Assembly: GCA_903873295.1 (NCBI GenBank)
Contig: CAIQNV010000156.1
Coordinates: 19,671 to 83,670, forward strand
From: an uncultured Elusimicrobia bacterium
GTDB lineage: Bacteria > Elusimicrobiota > Elusimicrobia > Elusimicrobiales > UBA9959
Length of the DNA: 64,000 nt
Direction: 5' to 3'
Part shown: positions 1 to 8,365 of the stretch, piece after piece
How the letters are laid out: each line of letters starts with the position of its first letter
Position numbering within the stretch: the stretch's first letter is position 1
Made by a program: the position numbers and the translations under genes
The notes under the pieces: model-generated
What the model saw: only the letters and a program-made list of their open reading frames with translations
The model's database searches: none
Told to the model about the DNA's origin: nothing

Positions 1-861
1 AAGCGGGCCGAGGCCGCCGTGCCGGTGAAAACTTTCAGGACCGCGCTGCTGCAGCCCTCCATAGATCTTTACGCCAAGTGGGACGCCGCCGAGGCCGGGA
101 ATATAAAGACAAATATCGAAGGCCTGCTGGCCGGAGCGCGGGGCGCCGACCTGGTGGTGTGGCCGGAGAACGCTCTGCCCTGCTGGATAGACGAGCAGGA
201 GTGTTACGCCTGGCTTAAGGCGGCCGTCTCTTCCGGGGCCGCCGCCGGCAGCTTTGTCGGCTCGGTTTCAAAAGGCGGCGGGCGGCGCGTCTCCGCTTTT
301 CTGCTGGACGAGAAAGGGAACATCACTGCCTCCTATGACAAGCGCCAGCTGGTGCCGTTCGGAGAGTATGTGCCGTTCAGGGAGTTCCTCGGTAAATACA
401 TCCGGCCGGTGGCCGCGCTCGGGGAGTTCGTTCCCGGGGAGGAAGAGCAGAAGCTGCCGGAGTTTAAAGAAACTAAAATAGGGACCGCCATCTGCTACGA
501 ATCCGTCTTTCCATATCTCTTTGCCGGAGACACCCGCGGCGGGGCCGGGGTTTTCGTCAACATCACCAACGACGGCTGGTACCTGGATACGGCGGCGCCC
601 TACCAGCATTTCATCGCCAATATTTTCAGGGCGGTAGAGAACAGGCGCACGGTCGCGCGCGCCGCCAACAACGGCATTTCCGCGGTGATAGACCCCTGGG
701 GCAGGGTGCTGGCAAGAACCGCGCTCAACGAGCGGACGGTCCTTTCGGCGGCGGCGCCGGTCTACGCGGAGCAGGCCGCCTTCCCGTTTTCCGGCGACTG
801 GCCGGCCTGGGCGGCCCTCCTTATAATTTCGGCCTTCCTGCTGGCCCTGATCTTCATCTGA
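1..861 (+). CDS. lnt: Apolipoprotein N-acyltransferase, C-terminal (nitrilase) part; 5' end outside window
   Basis: Transfers a third acyl chain from phospholipid to the N-terminal cysteine of lipoproteins at the inner membrane. What is visible is the periplasmic carbon-nitrogen hydrolase domain and the last membrane helix. Counting from the first in-frame GTG (base 19), the likely catalytic triad is E50 in VVWPEN, K108 in YDKRQLVPFGEYVP and C159 in GTAICYESVFP, with spacing close to that of E. coli Lnt. The frame is open to base 1, so the N-terminal membrane helices lie upstream and the gene is partial. The C-terminal helix (WPAWAALLIISAFLLALIFI) matches the family. The stop overlaps the next start by one base (TGATG), implying translational coupling. 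Its presence implies a diderm cell with triacylated lipoproteins. Confidence 0.93.
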   Translation, partial: KRAEAAVPVKTFRTALLQPSIDLYAKWDAAEAGNIKTNIEGLLAGARGADLVVWPENALPCWIDEQECYAWLKAAVSSGAAAGSFVGSVSKGGGRRVSAFLLDEKGNITASYDKRQLVPFGEYVPFREFLGKYIRPVAALGEFVPGEEEQKLPEFKETKIGTAICYESVFPYLFAGDTRGGAGVFVNITNDGWYLDTAAPYQHFIANIFRAVENRRTVARAANNGISAVIDPWGRVLARTALNERTVLSAAAPVYAEQAAFPFSGDWPAWAALLIISAFLLALIFI

Positions 862-1754
862 TGAAAATAGTTTTTTCTAAATACTACACGGCGAGGACGC
901 CGGGACACGTTTTCAGGTCGGACAAATTCGAGGCCGCGCTGGAGCTGCTTTTGAAAGAGGGAGCGGTCTTAAAAAAAGACATACTCTCGCCGGCGGCCCC
1001 GTCTAAGGCGGACTTGCTGCTGGCGCACAGCCCGGTCTGGGCCGATAAAAACCTGAGGTTTAAATTCAGCGCGGAGGACGGGGCCCGGGCCGAATTGCGG
1101 ATAACCCGCGGCGTGGCGCGGGCGCATTTAATGAACGTCGGCGGCACTATCCTGGCGGCGCGCCTGGCGCTTGAGAGCGGCATAGGCATAAACTGCGGCG
1201 GCGGCGCCCATCACGCGTTCGGTGACCACGGCGAGGGTTTCTGCCTTTTGAACGATATCGCCGTCGCGGTGAAAAAACTTTTTAAAGAGCGGCTTATCAA
1301 GCGCGCTTTGGTGATAGACCTGGACGCCCACCAGGGGAACGGCACCGCCTCCATCTTCAGGGGCGACAGGCGGGTTTTCACCTTCTCGATGCACGGGGCG
1401 GAGCTCTACCCGGTGAAGAAAGAAAAAAGTTCGCTCGATATAGAGCTGCGTCCCGGCACCGGGGATGCGGCCTATCTGGCCGCGCTCGGGCGCGAGCTGC
1501 CCCGCGCTCTGGACGGCTTCAGGCCCGATTTCGCCGTGTATGTCGCCGGGGCCGACGTCTACCGGCGCGACCTGCTGGGCGGGCTGGGGCTTACGATGGG
1601 CGGCATCAGGAGGCGCGACGCTTTAGTTTTCGGCGCCTGCCGCGCCCGCCGCGTGCCGGCGGCGCTGGTGCTGAGCGGCGGCTACGCTAAAAAATTTTCC
1701 GAGACCGTCCGCATCCACGCGAACACCATAAAAGAAGCCCTGCGCTTCGCTTAA
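861..1754 (+). CDS. Histone deacetylase superfamily protein, class IV (HDAC11)-like
   Basis: Zinc-dependent deacylase of the HDAC/AcuC/AphA superfamily, 297 residues, cytoplasmic (no signal peptide). It has the tandem-histidine segment GGGAHHAFGDHGEGFCLLND (residues 113-132) and the metal-binding VIDLDAHQGNGTASIF (151-166), with a further ligand aspartate in the YVAGADVY block. The DxDAHQGNG form and the LGGLGLTMGGIRRRD block resemble class IV enzymes such as HDAC11 rather than AcuC, which usually has DVDxHHGDG. Characterised HDAC11 prefers long-chain acyl-lysine, but the substrate here is unknown. It is coupled to lnt by a one-base overlap. An imperfect hairpin (CGGGCT/AGCCCG) directly follows the stop. 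Confidence 0.88.
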   Translation: MKIVFSKYYTARTPGHVFRSDKFEAALELLLKEGAVLKKDILSPAAPSKADLLLAHSPVWADKNLRFKFSAEDGARAELRITRGVARAHLMNVGGTILAARLALESGIGINCGGGAHHAFGDHGEGFCLLNDIAVAVKKLFKERLIKRALVIDLDAHQGNGTASIFRGDRRVFTFSMHGAELYPVKKEKSSLDIELRPGTGDAAYLAALGRELPRALDGFRPDFAVYVAGADVYRRDLLGGLGLTMGGIRRRDALVFGACRARRVPAALVLSGGYAKKFSETVRIHANTIKEALRFA

Positions 1755-1775
1755 CGGGCTTTTGGGTTTAGCCCG
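1755..1775 (+). terminator. Possible weak terminator hairpin after the deacetylase gene
   Basis: A six-base perfect stem CGGGCT/AGCCCG with a nine-base loop starts one base after the TAA stop. There is no following T-tract, so it may simply be the edge of the repeat element that follows. Confidence 0.3.
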
Positions 1776-1952
1776 GTGACAAGGCCGGTCATGGGGTTGC
1801 CCATTCCGCCGCGCAGGAACCGTTGCGCGGTTCCCCCCGAAGCGGGGCCCCCCTCCCCAAAGCGGCTCCAGGGCAACCCCATGCCCGGCCCGCGGCTGTT
1901 TTACCTCCGGCTAGCGCAGTTTTATATCCAACTACCGGGTATTTACCCACGG
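1764..1952. repeat. Dispersed structured palindrome, copy A
   Basis: Fills most of the 362-base gap 1755-2116, which otherwise holds no gene; the rest is a short AT-richer leader before the next start. About 189 bases are shared with copy B at 36891. Outer arms are at 1783-1802 and 1871-1890 (19 of 20 pairs). Inside lie hairpin GGAACCG/CGGTTCC with loop TTGCG (1816-1834) and hairpin CCCCG/CGGGG (1835-1847). Flanks begin GGGTTTAGC and end near ACTACCGGGTATTTACC. No convincing ORF is carried, so it is a non-coding element. See the findings. Confidence 0.9.
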
Positions 1953-2116
1953 GGAGCCAGATAGTTTGAAATCAATTACAAATTAAGCGGCCGCGCTTTG
2001 GGCTGCGAGGTATGCTTTGCGGGCTAAGGTTTTTGCGGGAAACAGCGGATATCTTTAATAGATAATGCCGCGCTTTGCCGCGGCCGGAAAATTGCGGTTT
2101 GGAATGGGGGGATATA

Positions 2117-3892
2117 ATGTCTAAGAGAAATAGAAAGAAGCATGAGGAACTCAGAGTGAGCGCGCCCGCCGGGCTGCCGCCCGCCGCGCGCGAAGGCGGG
2201 GGGGGGCTTTCTCTGGCGGATCTGGAGGCTTATAATAATCTCGAGGCTACGCAGCGGGCGGAAGGCCTTAAGCGCCTGGGCATCTTCGAGGAGGACCCCG
2301 CGATACTCGGCATCCTCACCAAAAGCCATTTTGTGATCCCGGGAAAGACGCGCTTTGAGTGCCAGCGCTGCGGCGAGTGCTGCCGGTACGCGCGCAAGGT
2401 GGGGCAGCTCACCTATGAACCCTGTCTTTTCCTGACCGGGGAGAACACCTGCGCCAAGCACGACGAGAGGTACCTGGTCTGCAAATGGTTCCCCTACTGG
2501 ATCTACAACAGCCCCCGCTTCGGGCCTATGCTGACCGTAAAGCCCTACTGCACCGGCTTCGGCAAAGGCGCGCTGGTCGACTGCCGCGAGACGATAGAGC
2601 GGATAGCCGGGCTGGCCTCCGAGGAAAAGAGAGACGATGACGGCGCTTTTGTGATACACGAGGTGCTGTTCGTGCCGGGGCGCTGGGACTGGGCCTTCCC
2701 CTCCAAAGACAATGTGGACGCGCTGATGAGCTATATCATGCGGGAGCGGCTGCGCTCCACCGCGGGCCGGCCCGCGCCGCTGTCGGTAGAGAAAAAAGAC
2801 GAGGTGCACTACGCCCACCACTATACCTCAGGGCTCCTGGGAAGCATCAACTCCCCGCTTATCACCGTAAACGAGGACGGCGTAGTGACCGATGCCAACG
2901 AGGCGGCCGCCGGGCTCTTCAAGCGGGACCGCGCCGCGCTGATAGGCAGGCCGTTCTCCTCGTTCTTTGTTAACCATGACCGGGTGGCCGCCAGCCTTAC
3001 GTCCTGCCTCTCCCACGGCAAGGAGACGGCCTCTCCCCAGAGGCTGCGGCTCCCGGACGAGACGACCCTGCCGGTGCTGCTTAACGGTGTGGTGTTCCGC
3101 GACCGCAGCGACGGCCTCGTGCACGGCTCGCTCGTCTGCGTCAGCCCGGTGTCGGCGGCCGTTTTTTCCGACGTCAGCCATTCGCGCACTTACGCCCGCG
3201 GCCTGCTGGAGGCCAGCCTGGACGCGCTGATGGTGATAGACCACGACGGGGCGATCACGGACGTGAACGAGGAGCTGGTGAAGATCACGGGGCGCAGCCG
3301 GGTAAGCCTGACCGGCTCTTTATTCAAAGACCTGTTCGCGGACGCGGATAAAGCGCAGCGCGGGGTGGCTGTCACCTTCAGGGACGACAGCGTGCGCGCT
3401 TATGAGCTTGATCTGCGCGATATCAACGGGGAAATTATCCCCGTCTCCTTTAACGCGACGGTTTACCGGGACGCGGAGGGGGTGGCGCAGGGCATTTTTG
3501 CGGCCGCCCGCGACATCCGCGAAAGGCGCAAGCTGATCCAGGACCTGGAGGACGCGAAGAACTACGCCAGGGGCCTGATAGAATGCTGCATGGACCTGAT
3601 GGTCACCATCAGCCGGGACGGGGTTATCACCGACGTTAATAAGGCCGCCTGCGAACTGACGGGCGTGCCGCGCGAAGGGCTTATCGGCGCCGCGTTCAAA
3701 GCCTTCTTCGACGAGCCGGAGAAGGCGCGGCAGGGAGTGGAGCGCACTTTTACCAAAGGGGAGGTGCGCGGGTATGAAATGAACCTGCTGGACGCGCGGC
3801 AGCGTAAAATACCGGTATCCTTCAACGCGTCGCTGTACCGCGATTCCCGCGGCGCCGTACAGGGGGTTTTTGCGGTCGCAAGGGTTAAGTAG
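2117..3892 (+). CDS. YkgJ-type cysteine-cluster domain fused to three PAS domains
   Basis: 591 residues from the ATG after a purine-rich GGGGGGAT; the ORF-track start at 2075 has no better ribosome site. Residues about 75-190 form a YkgJ/CxxCxxCC metal-binding domain: C82, C85, C88 and C89 in ECQRCGECC, then further cysteines in EPCLFL, NTCAKHD, LVCKWFP and KPYCTGFG. Three PAS domains follow (about 245-355, 360-475 and 485-590). The last two are clearly related to each other (YARGL...VITDVN...PVSFNA in both), so they arose by duplication. There is no kinase, cyclase or other output domain. It probably senses redox or metal state and works with the kinases downstream, though that partnership is inferred from position. 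Confidence 0.82.
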   Translation: MSKRNRKKHEELRVSAPAGLPPAAREGGGGLSLADLEAYNNLEATQRAEGLKRLGIFEEDPAILGILTKSHFVIPGKTRFECQRCGECCRYARKVGQLTYEPCLFLTGENTCAKHDERYLVCKWFPYWIYNSPRFGPMLTVKPYCTGFGKGALVDCRETIERIAGLASEEKRDDDGAFVIHEVLFVPGRWDWAFPSKDNVDALMSYIMRERLRSTAGRPAPLSVEKKDEVHYAHHYTSGLLGSINSPLITVNEDGVVTDANEAAAGLFKRDRAALIGRPFSSFFVNHDRVAASLTSCLSHGKETASPQRLRLPDETTLPVLLNGVVFRDRSDGLVHGSLVCVSPVSAAVFSDVSHSRTYARGLLEASLDALMVIDHDGAITDVNEELVKITGRSRVSLTGSLFKDLFADADKAQRGVAVTFRDDSVRAYELDLRDINGEIIPVSFNATVYRDAEGVAQGIFAAARDIRERRKLIQDLEDAKNYARGLIECCMDLMVTISRDGVITDVNKAACELTGVPREGLIGAAFKAFFDEPEKARQGVERTFTKGEVRGYEMNLLDARQRKIPVSFNASLYRDSRGAVQGVFAVARVK

Positions 3893-4011
3893 CGGCGCGC
3901 GGAGCCTGGCTTGAGAAAAAAATGAGTATTTCTTGAGCAAAGGCGGGGGGGAATTCTGCGGATAACCAGTGTGGCAGACCCCGGAGCAAGTCATAAAAGG
4001 GTGCTAAAAGA

Positions 4012-5895
4012 ATGAAACTAAACTTTATCATAGCTACAGACGCCGCGGAGTATTCAGCCGGGGCGGCGGCGCGCCTGCGCGGCGCGGGGCTGGATTTTTC
4101 CTGCTCCACGGCCGCTACCCCGGAGGAGTTTAAAAGCCTGGCCGCGGCGCCGGCGCCGGACCTGATCATCCTCGATTACGGACTGAAGTCCTGGGACGGG
4201 AAAGCGGCCCTTAAGGCGGCGGGGGAAACCTTTCCCGAGACGCCCTGCGTGGTCATAGCGGAAGGCTGCGGGGAAGAGGAACTGGTCGAATTGTTCAAAG
4301 ACCGCGCCGCCGGCTATCTTTCAAAAGCTCCCCTGGAGAAGCTCGTCCAGGCCGTGTCGGGGGCGCTCGCCGCCGGCAAAAGCGTTTCTCCGCGGCTTCC
4401 CGCTATGGTCTATTTCTGCGAGGCCGACGAGAAAGGCGCCTGGTCCGGAGTGGAGGGCGATATAGAGGCGGTTTCCGGCTACAAAAAAGAGGATTTTTCG
4501 CGCAACCCGCTGCTTTGGTCGGCTAAAGTAAATCCCGAAGACCTGAAGATCATTTCTCAGCGGCTGCCGGCCTTGCTGGCCGCCGGGCACTTTGAGTGCG
4601 AATACCGCTGGCTCAAAGCCAACGGAGCGTACCGCTGGTTCCTGGATAAGCAGAGCCTGGAGGTCAAGCAGGACGGGAAGCCGCTGCGGATAACCGGCGT
4701 GCTGGTGGACATCACCGAAACAAAAAAAGCCGAGAGCAGGCTGAGCAGCGAGAAGAGAATGGAATCGGTGGGCAGGCTGGCCGGCGGGCTGGCGCACGAT
4801 TTTCACAATTTGCTCAGCTCGGTGCTGGGCTACAGCACGCTGATGCTGGGCAATATGGGAGCGGAAGATCCGCTGCGCGAGGATCTGAATGAAATTTACA
4901 AGGCGGCGGAAAAAGCGGTGGTCCTGACCCGCCAGCTGCTGGTGTTCAGCAAGAAGCAAGCTTATCAGCCGCAGCTCCTCGATCTCAACTCCGTTTTCTC
5001 CGGCATGCAGACGATGATGCGCCAGCTCATGCGCGACGATATCAGGGGCGTTTCCGATATGGCGGAGGGGCTCCCGGCTTTAAAAGCGGACCTGGTGCAG
5101 CTGGAACAGGTGCTGATAGGGCTGACCATGAATGTCTGCGATATGATCCCGCCCGGCGGCACGCTTACGGTGAGCACCAGGGCGGCCGACGTGGGCCCGG
5201 AGTACTGCAAGGGCGTTCCCGGAGCCGCGCCCGGCTCCTTTATACAGCTCAGCGTCAGCGGCACGGGCAAGGCCATGGACAGCGAAAGCCTGGAAAGGAT
5301 CTTCGAGCCCTATGCCCCGGCCTCCGGAGAGCGGCGGGGAGCCACGCTCGCGCTGCCGGCGATCTACGGCATAGTCAGGCAGCACGGCGGCTGGATCACG
5401 GCCAAGAGCGAGCCGGAAGCGGGCACTATTTTTGAGGTTTATCTGCCGGTGCTGGCGGCGGAGACCGCGCCGGCCGCCGAGGCCGGGCTGGCGCCGGTCG
5501 TGCGCAAAATAGGCGGCAACGGCGAGAGGATACTGCTGGTGGAAGACGAAGAGGCCCTCCGGAAGTTCGTGGGCAGGGTGCTGCGGGAGAACGGCTATAC
5601 GGTGTTCGCCGCCGGCAGCGTGAAAGAAACCCTGGAGATCTTCCGCAAAGAGAAGGGGAATTTCCACCTGGTCTTCACGGACGTGGTCCTGCCCGACAAG
5701 ACCGGGGTGCAGCTGGCCGAGGAGCTGCTCGCGCTTAAGCCCACGCTGAAGATAATTTTCAACAGCGGCTATATAAACGAGAAGTCGCAGTGGCCGGCCA
5801 TACAGCAGAAAGGGTTGAAATTCCTGCAGAAGCCCTACACCATACACAATATGCTTACGGCTATTAAGGAAGTAATAAAGCGGCCGGAAGTGTGA
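4012..5895 (+). CDS. Hybrid histidine kinase REC-PAS-HisKA-HATPase-REC with degenerate ATP site
   Basis: 627 residues, no membrane segments. It has an N-terminal receiver-like domain (about 1-120, DLIILDYG), a PAS domain (about 135-240), a dimerisation/phosphoacceptor helix with RLAGGLAHDFHNLLSS (H intact), an HATPase-like domain and a C-terminal receiver (ILLVEDEEALRK, VFTDVVLPDKTG, LQKPYT). The HATPase motifs are poor: the N-box reads IGLTMNVCDM, the G1 box SGTGKAM instead of DTGxGM, and the G2 box RRGATLALPA instead of GxGLGLS. The adenine-binding Asp of G1 is therefore missing, and autokinase activity is doubtful. The ends of the HATPase fold (IYGIVRQHGGWI) are normal. It may act as a pseudokinase partner. 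Confidence 0.85.
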   Translation: MKLNFIIATDAAEYSAGAAARLRGAGLDFSCSTAATPEEFKSLAAAPAPDLIILDYGLKSWDGKAALKAAGETFPETPCVVIAEGCGEEELVELFKDRAAGYLSKAPLEKLVQAVSGALAAGKSVSPRLPAMVYFCEADEKGAWSGVEGDIEAVSGYKKEDFSRNPLLWSAKVNPEDLKIISQRLPALLAAGHFECEYRWLKANGAYRWFLDKQSLEVKQDGKPLRITGVLVDITETKKAESRLSSEKRMESVGRLAGGLAHDFHNLLSSVLGYSTLMLGNMGAEDPLREDLNEIYKAAEKAVVLTRQLLVFSKKQAYQPQLLDLNSVFSGMQTMMRQLMRDDIRGVSDMAEGLPALKADLVQLEQVLIGLTMNVCDMIPPGGTLTVSTRAADVGPEYCKGVPGAAPGSFIQLSVSGTGKAMDSESLERIFEPYAPASGERRGATLALPAIYGIVRQHGGWITAKSEPEAGTIFEVYLPVLAAETAPAAEAGLAPVVRKIGGNGERILLVEDEEALRKFVGRVLRENGYTVFAAGSVKETLEIFRKEKGNFHLVFTDVVLPDKTGVQLAEELLALKPTLKIIFNSGYINEKSQWPAIQQKGLKFLQKPYTIHNMLTAIKEVIKRPEV

Positions 5896-6001
5896 GCCGG
5901 AGAGCGGGCCGGCTCTTCAGGCGGGCGGAAGCGGGTAAAGGTATAACGCCGCGCGGCGGATAGTAAAATGGCTGTCCGCGGGCGCCAGCAGAAGGAAAAT
6001 T

Positions 6002-7225
6002 ATGAGAATAAGCTACCTCTTGCCGGATCTGGGTTTCACGGGCGGAAGCCAGGTCATCTACCAGTTCATGGAGCGGCTCTCCATGCGCGATCATGAGGTT
6101 TTCCTTGTCACCCCCGGCGGCCGCATTCAGTGGCAGCCGGGCATGGCGGCGCTTATAAATTCCCGCAGGAACGATCCCGCTTTTGAAAGCGTCTCGGGCG
6201 AGCTTTTCGCGGATATGGACCTGGCGGCGGTCGACGACATGGCCCGCACCAAGCTCGGGATAGATTCCGGGCCCCTCGCCATCTCCTCGCTGGTCACTTC
6301 CTCCCTGACGGAGGGCCTGCTTAAGCACTGGCCGCCGTCGGACATCACCGTCGCCACCCACAATTTCACGGCCAACGCCGCCTTTCACCTGATGGACCGG
6401 ACGCTGTCCTTCTATCACATCCAGGCCTACGAGGAGCTGTTCTCCTACAACTCCTGCCTGCAGAAGCTGGCCCGCATGACCTATTTCCTGCCGCTGCGCC
6501 CCATGGCCAATTCAACCTGGATAGCGAAGCGCGTAAGCGAGCTTACCGGCCGGCCGTGCAAGCTGCTATGCCCCGGGATAGACACCCGTATCTTCAGGCC
6601 GTTCGCCGAGCACGCAGATAAATATGACCGCGCCGGGGAGTTCCGGGTCATCAGCTGCCATTCCGCCGCGCCGCACAAAGGCTGGAAGGACGCGGTCACA
6701 GCCATGAAGATAGTCGCGGCCGGGAGCGGCAGGAAGGTGAAATGGGTGATTTTCGGCGGCCGGCCCGACCCGGTGGAAGGGCTGGAGATCGAGTTCCACG
6801 GGAAAATCTTCGGCAGCGAGCTCGCCCGCCTGTATTCAGGCTGCCACGTCTGCCTGGTGACGTCCTGGTTCGAATCTTTTCCGCTGCCGCCGCTGGAGGC
6901 CATGGCCACCGGCACGGCGGTCGTCTCCACGCCTATCGGCACCGAGGACTACGCTTTCGACGGTAAGAACGCGCTGACCGCGCCTTCAAAAAACCCGCAG
7001 GCTATGGGCCTGGCGCTGCTGCGGCTCGCGGAAAGCCCGGCGCTGTGCTTCGCGCTTACGGAGGCGGGGATCCAGACCGCGGCCCGGTTCGGCTGGGATA
7101 ACGCCGTGAAAAGACTGGAAATAATGTTCGCCGAGGCTGTCGATGATTCTTCGAACAACAGGTTCTCCAAGCTGATGGCCGAGCTCGCTCCCGGCCTGAA
7201 AGCCGCCGCCGGGCGCGTTAAATAA
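6002..7225 (+). CDS. Family GT4-like glycosyltransferase
   Basis: 407 residues, cytoplasmic, two-Rossmann GT-B fold. The N-terminal YLLPDLGFTGGSQVIYQF holds the usual glycine-rich acceptor loop. The C-terminal donor half has FRVISCHSAAPHKGWKD, VKWVIFGGRP and the EX7E motif ESFPLPPLEAMATG with VSTPIGTEDY after it, typical of retaining GT4 enzymes. The start is supported by GAAGGAAAATT before the ATG. It sits between a hybrid kinase and an OmpR-type regulator inside the signalling island and has no other sugar gene beside it. The donor and acceptor sugars cannot be told from sequence; a role in surface polysaccharide or glycosylation is inferred. Confidence 0.83.
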   Translation: MRISYLLPDLGFTGGSQVIYQFMERLSMRDHEVFLVTPGGRIQWQPGMAALINSRRNDPAFESVSGELFADMDLAAVDDMARTKLGIDSGPLAISSLVTSSLTEGLLKHWPPSDITVATHNFTANAAFHLMDRTLSFYHIQAYEELFSYNSCLQKLARMTYFLPLRPMANSTWIAKRVSELTGRPCKLLCPGIDTRIFRPFAEHADKYDRAGEFRVISCHSAAPHKGWKDAVTAMKIVAAGSGRKVKWVIFGGRPDPVEGLEIEFHGKIFGSELARLYSGCHVCLVTSWFESFPLPPLEAMATGTAVVSTPIGTEDYAFDGKNALTAPSKNPQAMGLALLRLAESPALCFALTEAGIQTAARFGWDNAVKRLEIMFAEAVDDSSNNRFSKLMAELAPGLKAAAGRVK

Positions 7226-7257
7226 AAAGATCAGTTCTCAGGGCGGGAAGACTGCTT

Positions 7258-7962
7258 ATGCCGCAAAAGATCCTTGTGGTGGACGACGAGCGCAATATGG
7301 TACAGGTGCTCCGGCGCTATCTGGACGGGCACGCCTTCGCGACCATAGCCTCCGACAACGCTTCCGACGCGCTGATGCTGGCGCGGGAGGGACATCCCGA
7401 CCTTATCCTCTCCGACGCCGATATGCCCGGCCTCGACGGCCCGGCTTTCTGCCGCGCGGTAAAAGGGGACGCAGCCCTCTGCGGCATACCTTTCCTTATA
7501 ATGTCCGGGCAGCGGGTGAAAGAGTCTGATATCCTGTCCGGCTACGAGGGCGGCGCGGACGATTATCTGCTGAAACCTTTCTCTCTGCCCGTGATGCTGG
7601 CAAAGATCCGCACCGCCCTGAGGAACAGCGGGCCGGGCAGAAGCGCGGCGCGCTGCCTGCCGGCTCTCGGGCTGGAGCTCGACCGCGAGGGGCGGACGGC
7701 GCGCGCGGGCGGGAAGCTGCTAAAGCTGACCCGGAAGGAATTCGACCTGCTCGACCTGCTCATCAACAAGGCCGGCCGGGTGCTGAGCACCGCTTTCCTG
7801 CTTGAAAATGTCTGGGGCTACGACACCGCCGATTATAACGACCCCCACACGGTGGAGGTGCACATCTCCCAGCTCAGACGCAAACTGGGTCCGGCCGCAG
7901 CCTCCAGGCTGGTCACCGTGACCGGCTACGGCTATAAGCTGGAGATCCAGGAAAAACGGTAA
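7258..7962 (+). CDS. OmpR/PhoB-family response regulator
   Basis: 234 residues: receiver domain (1-120) with acidic pocket VVDDE, phosphoacceptor Asp in ILSDADMPGLDG and Lys in YLLKPFSLP, then a winged-helix DNA-binding domain (about 135-230) with KLTRKEFDLLDLLINKAGRVLS and HTVEVHISQLRRKLG. It is a transcription regulator, presumably phosphorylated by one of the kinases nearby. It lies 32 bases after the glycosyltransferase and 25 bases before the next receiver. ATG is preceded by GGGAAG. This and the REC-wHTH at 17963 are the only DNA-binding outputs among the receiver proteins here. Confidence 0.92.
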   Translation: MPQKILVVDDERNMVQVLRRYLDGHAFATIASDNASDALMLAREGHPDLILSDADMPGLDGPAFCRAVKGDAALCGIPFLIMSGQRVKESDILSGYEGGADDYLLKPFSLPVMLAKIRTALRNSGPGRSAARCLPALGLELDREGRTARAGGKLLKLTRKEFDLLDLLINKAGRVLSTAFLLENVWGYDTADYNDPHTVEVHISQLRRKLGPAAASRLVTVTGYGYKLEIQEKR

Positions 7963-7987
7963 CTGCCCGGCGGCCGCAAGGACAGTT

Positions 7988-8365
7988 ATGAAAATTTTAA
8001 TCGCAGAAGATGACCTGGCCTCCCGCAGCACTTTGACTGCTTTTCTGGGAAAAAGGGGCTACGACATAACTGCCGTGCCCGACGGGCAGTCGGCCTGGGA
8101 GCTGCTGCAGCGCGACAGGTCCTTCGACCTGGCGCTGCTGGACTGGAATATGCCCGGCCTGGACGGAGTGGACGTGTGCCGGAATATTAAAACAAAGCTG
8201 AAAGATTCCTATACCTACGTTATTGTCCTGACCTCTAAGAACAAGACCTCCGAGATCGTGGAAGCTTTTAATGCCGGAGCCGACGATTATATCTCGAAGC
8301 CGCCGGACATGGCGGTCCTGTGCGCCCGCATCGACGCCGGCCTGGATGGCCTCTTCGAAAGAGAA
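7988..8365 (+). pseudogene. Receiver domain (CheY-like) gene, broken at 3' junction
   Basis: The + strand ORF opens with a complete receiver domain: ILIAEDDLASRS, ALLDWNMPGLDG (phosphoacceptor Asp), VIVLTSKNK and DDYISKPPDM. After about residue 122 (ARIDAGLDGLFE) the frame runs with no stop into what is plainly the antisense of a histidine kinase on the minus strand, up to 9622. The ORF-track protein of 544 residues is therefore not credible past the junction. The gene lacks its own 3' end here. An inversion of a formerly fused or adjacent kinase segment, or an assembly chimera, would explain this. The end coordinate given is my estimate of the junction. The start has the usual 25-base spacing after the OmpR-type gene. 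Confidence 0.6.

Noticed and set aside
1783-1890. Integron attC site
   Set aside because: Nested palindrome is reminiscent, but I cannot find paired GTTRRRY/RYYYAAC core sites, and no integrase or cassette array is visible.
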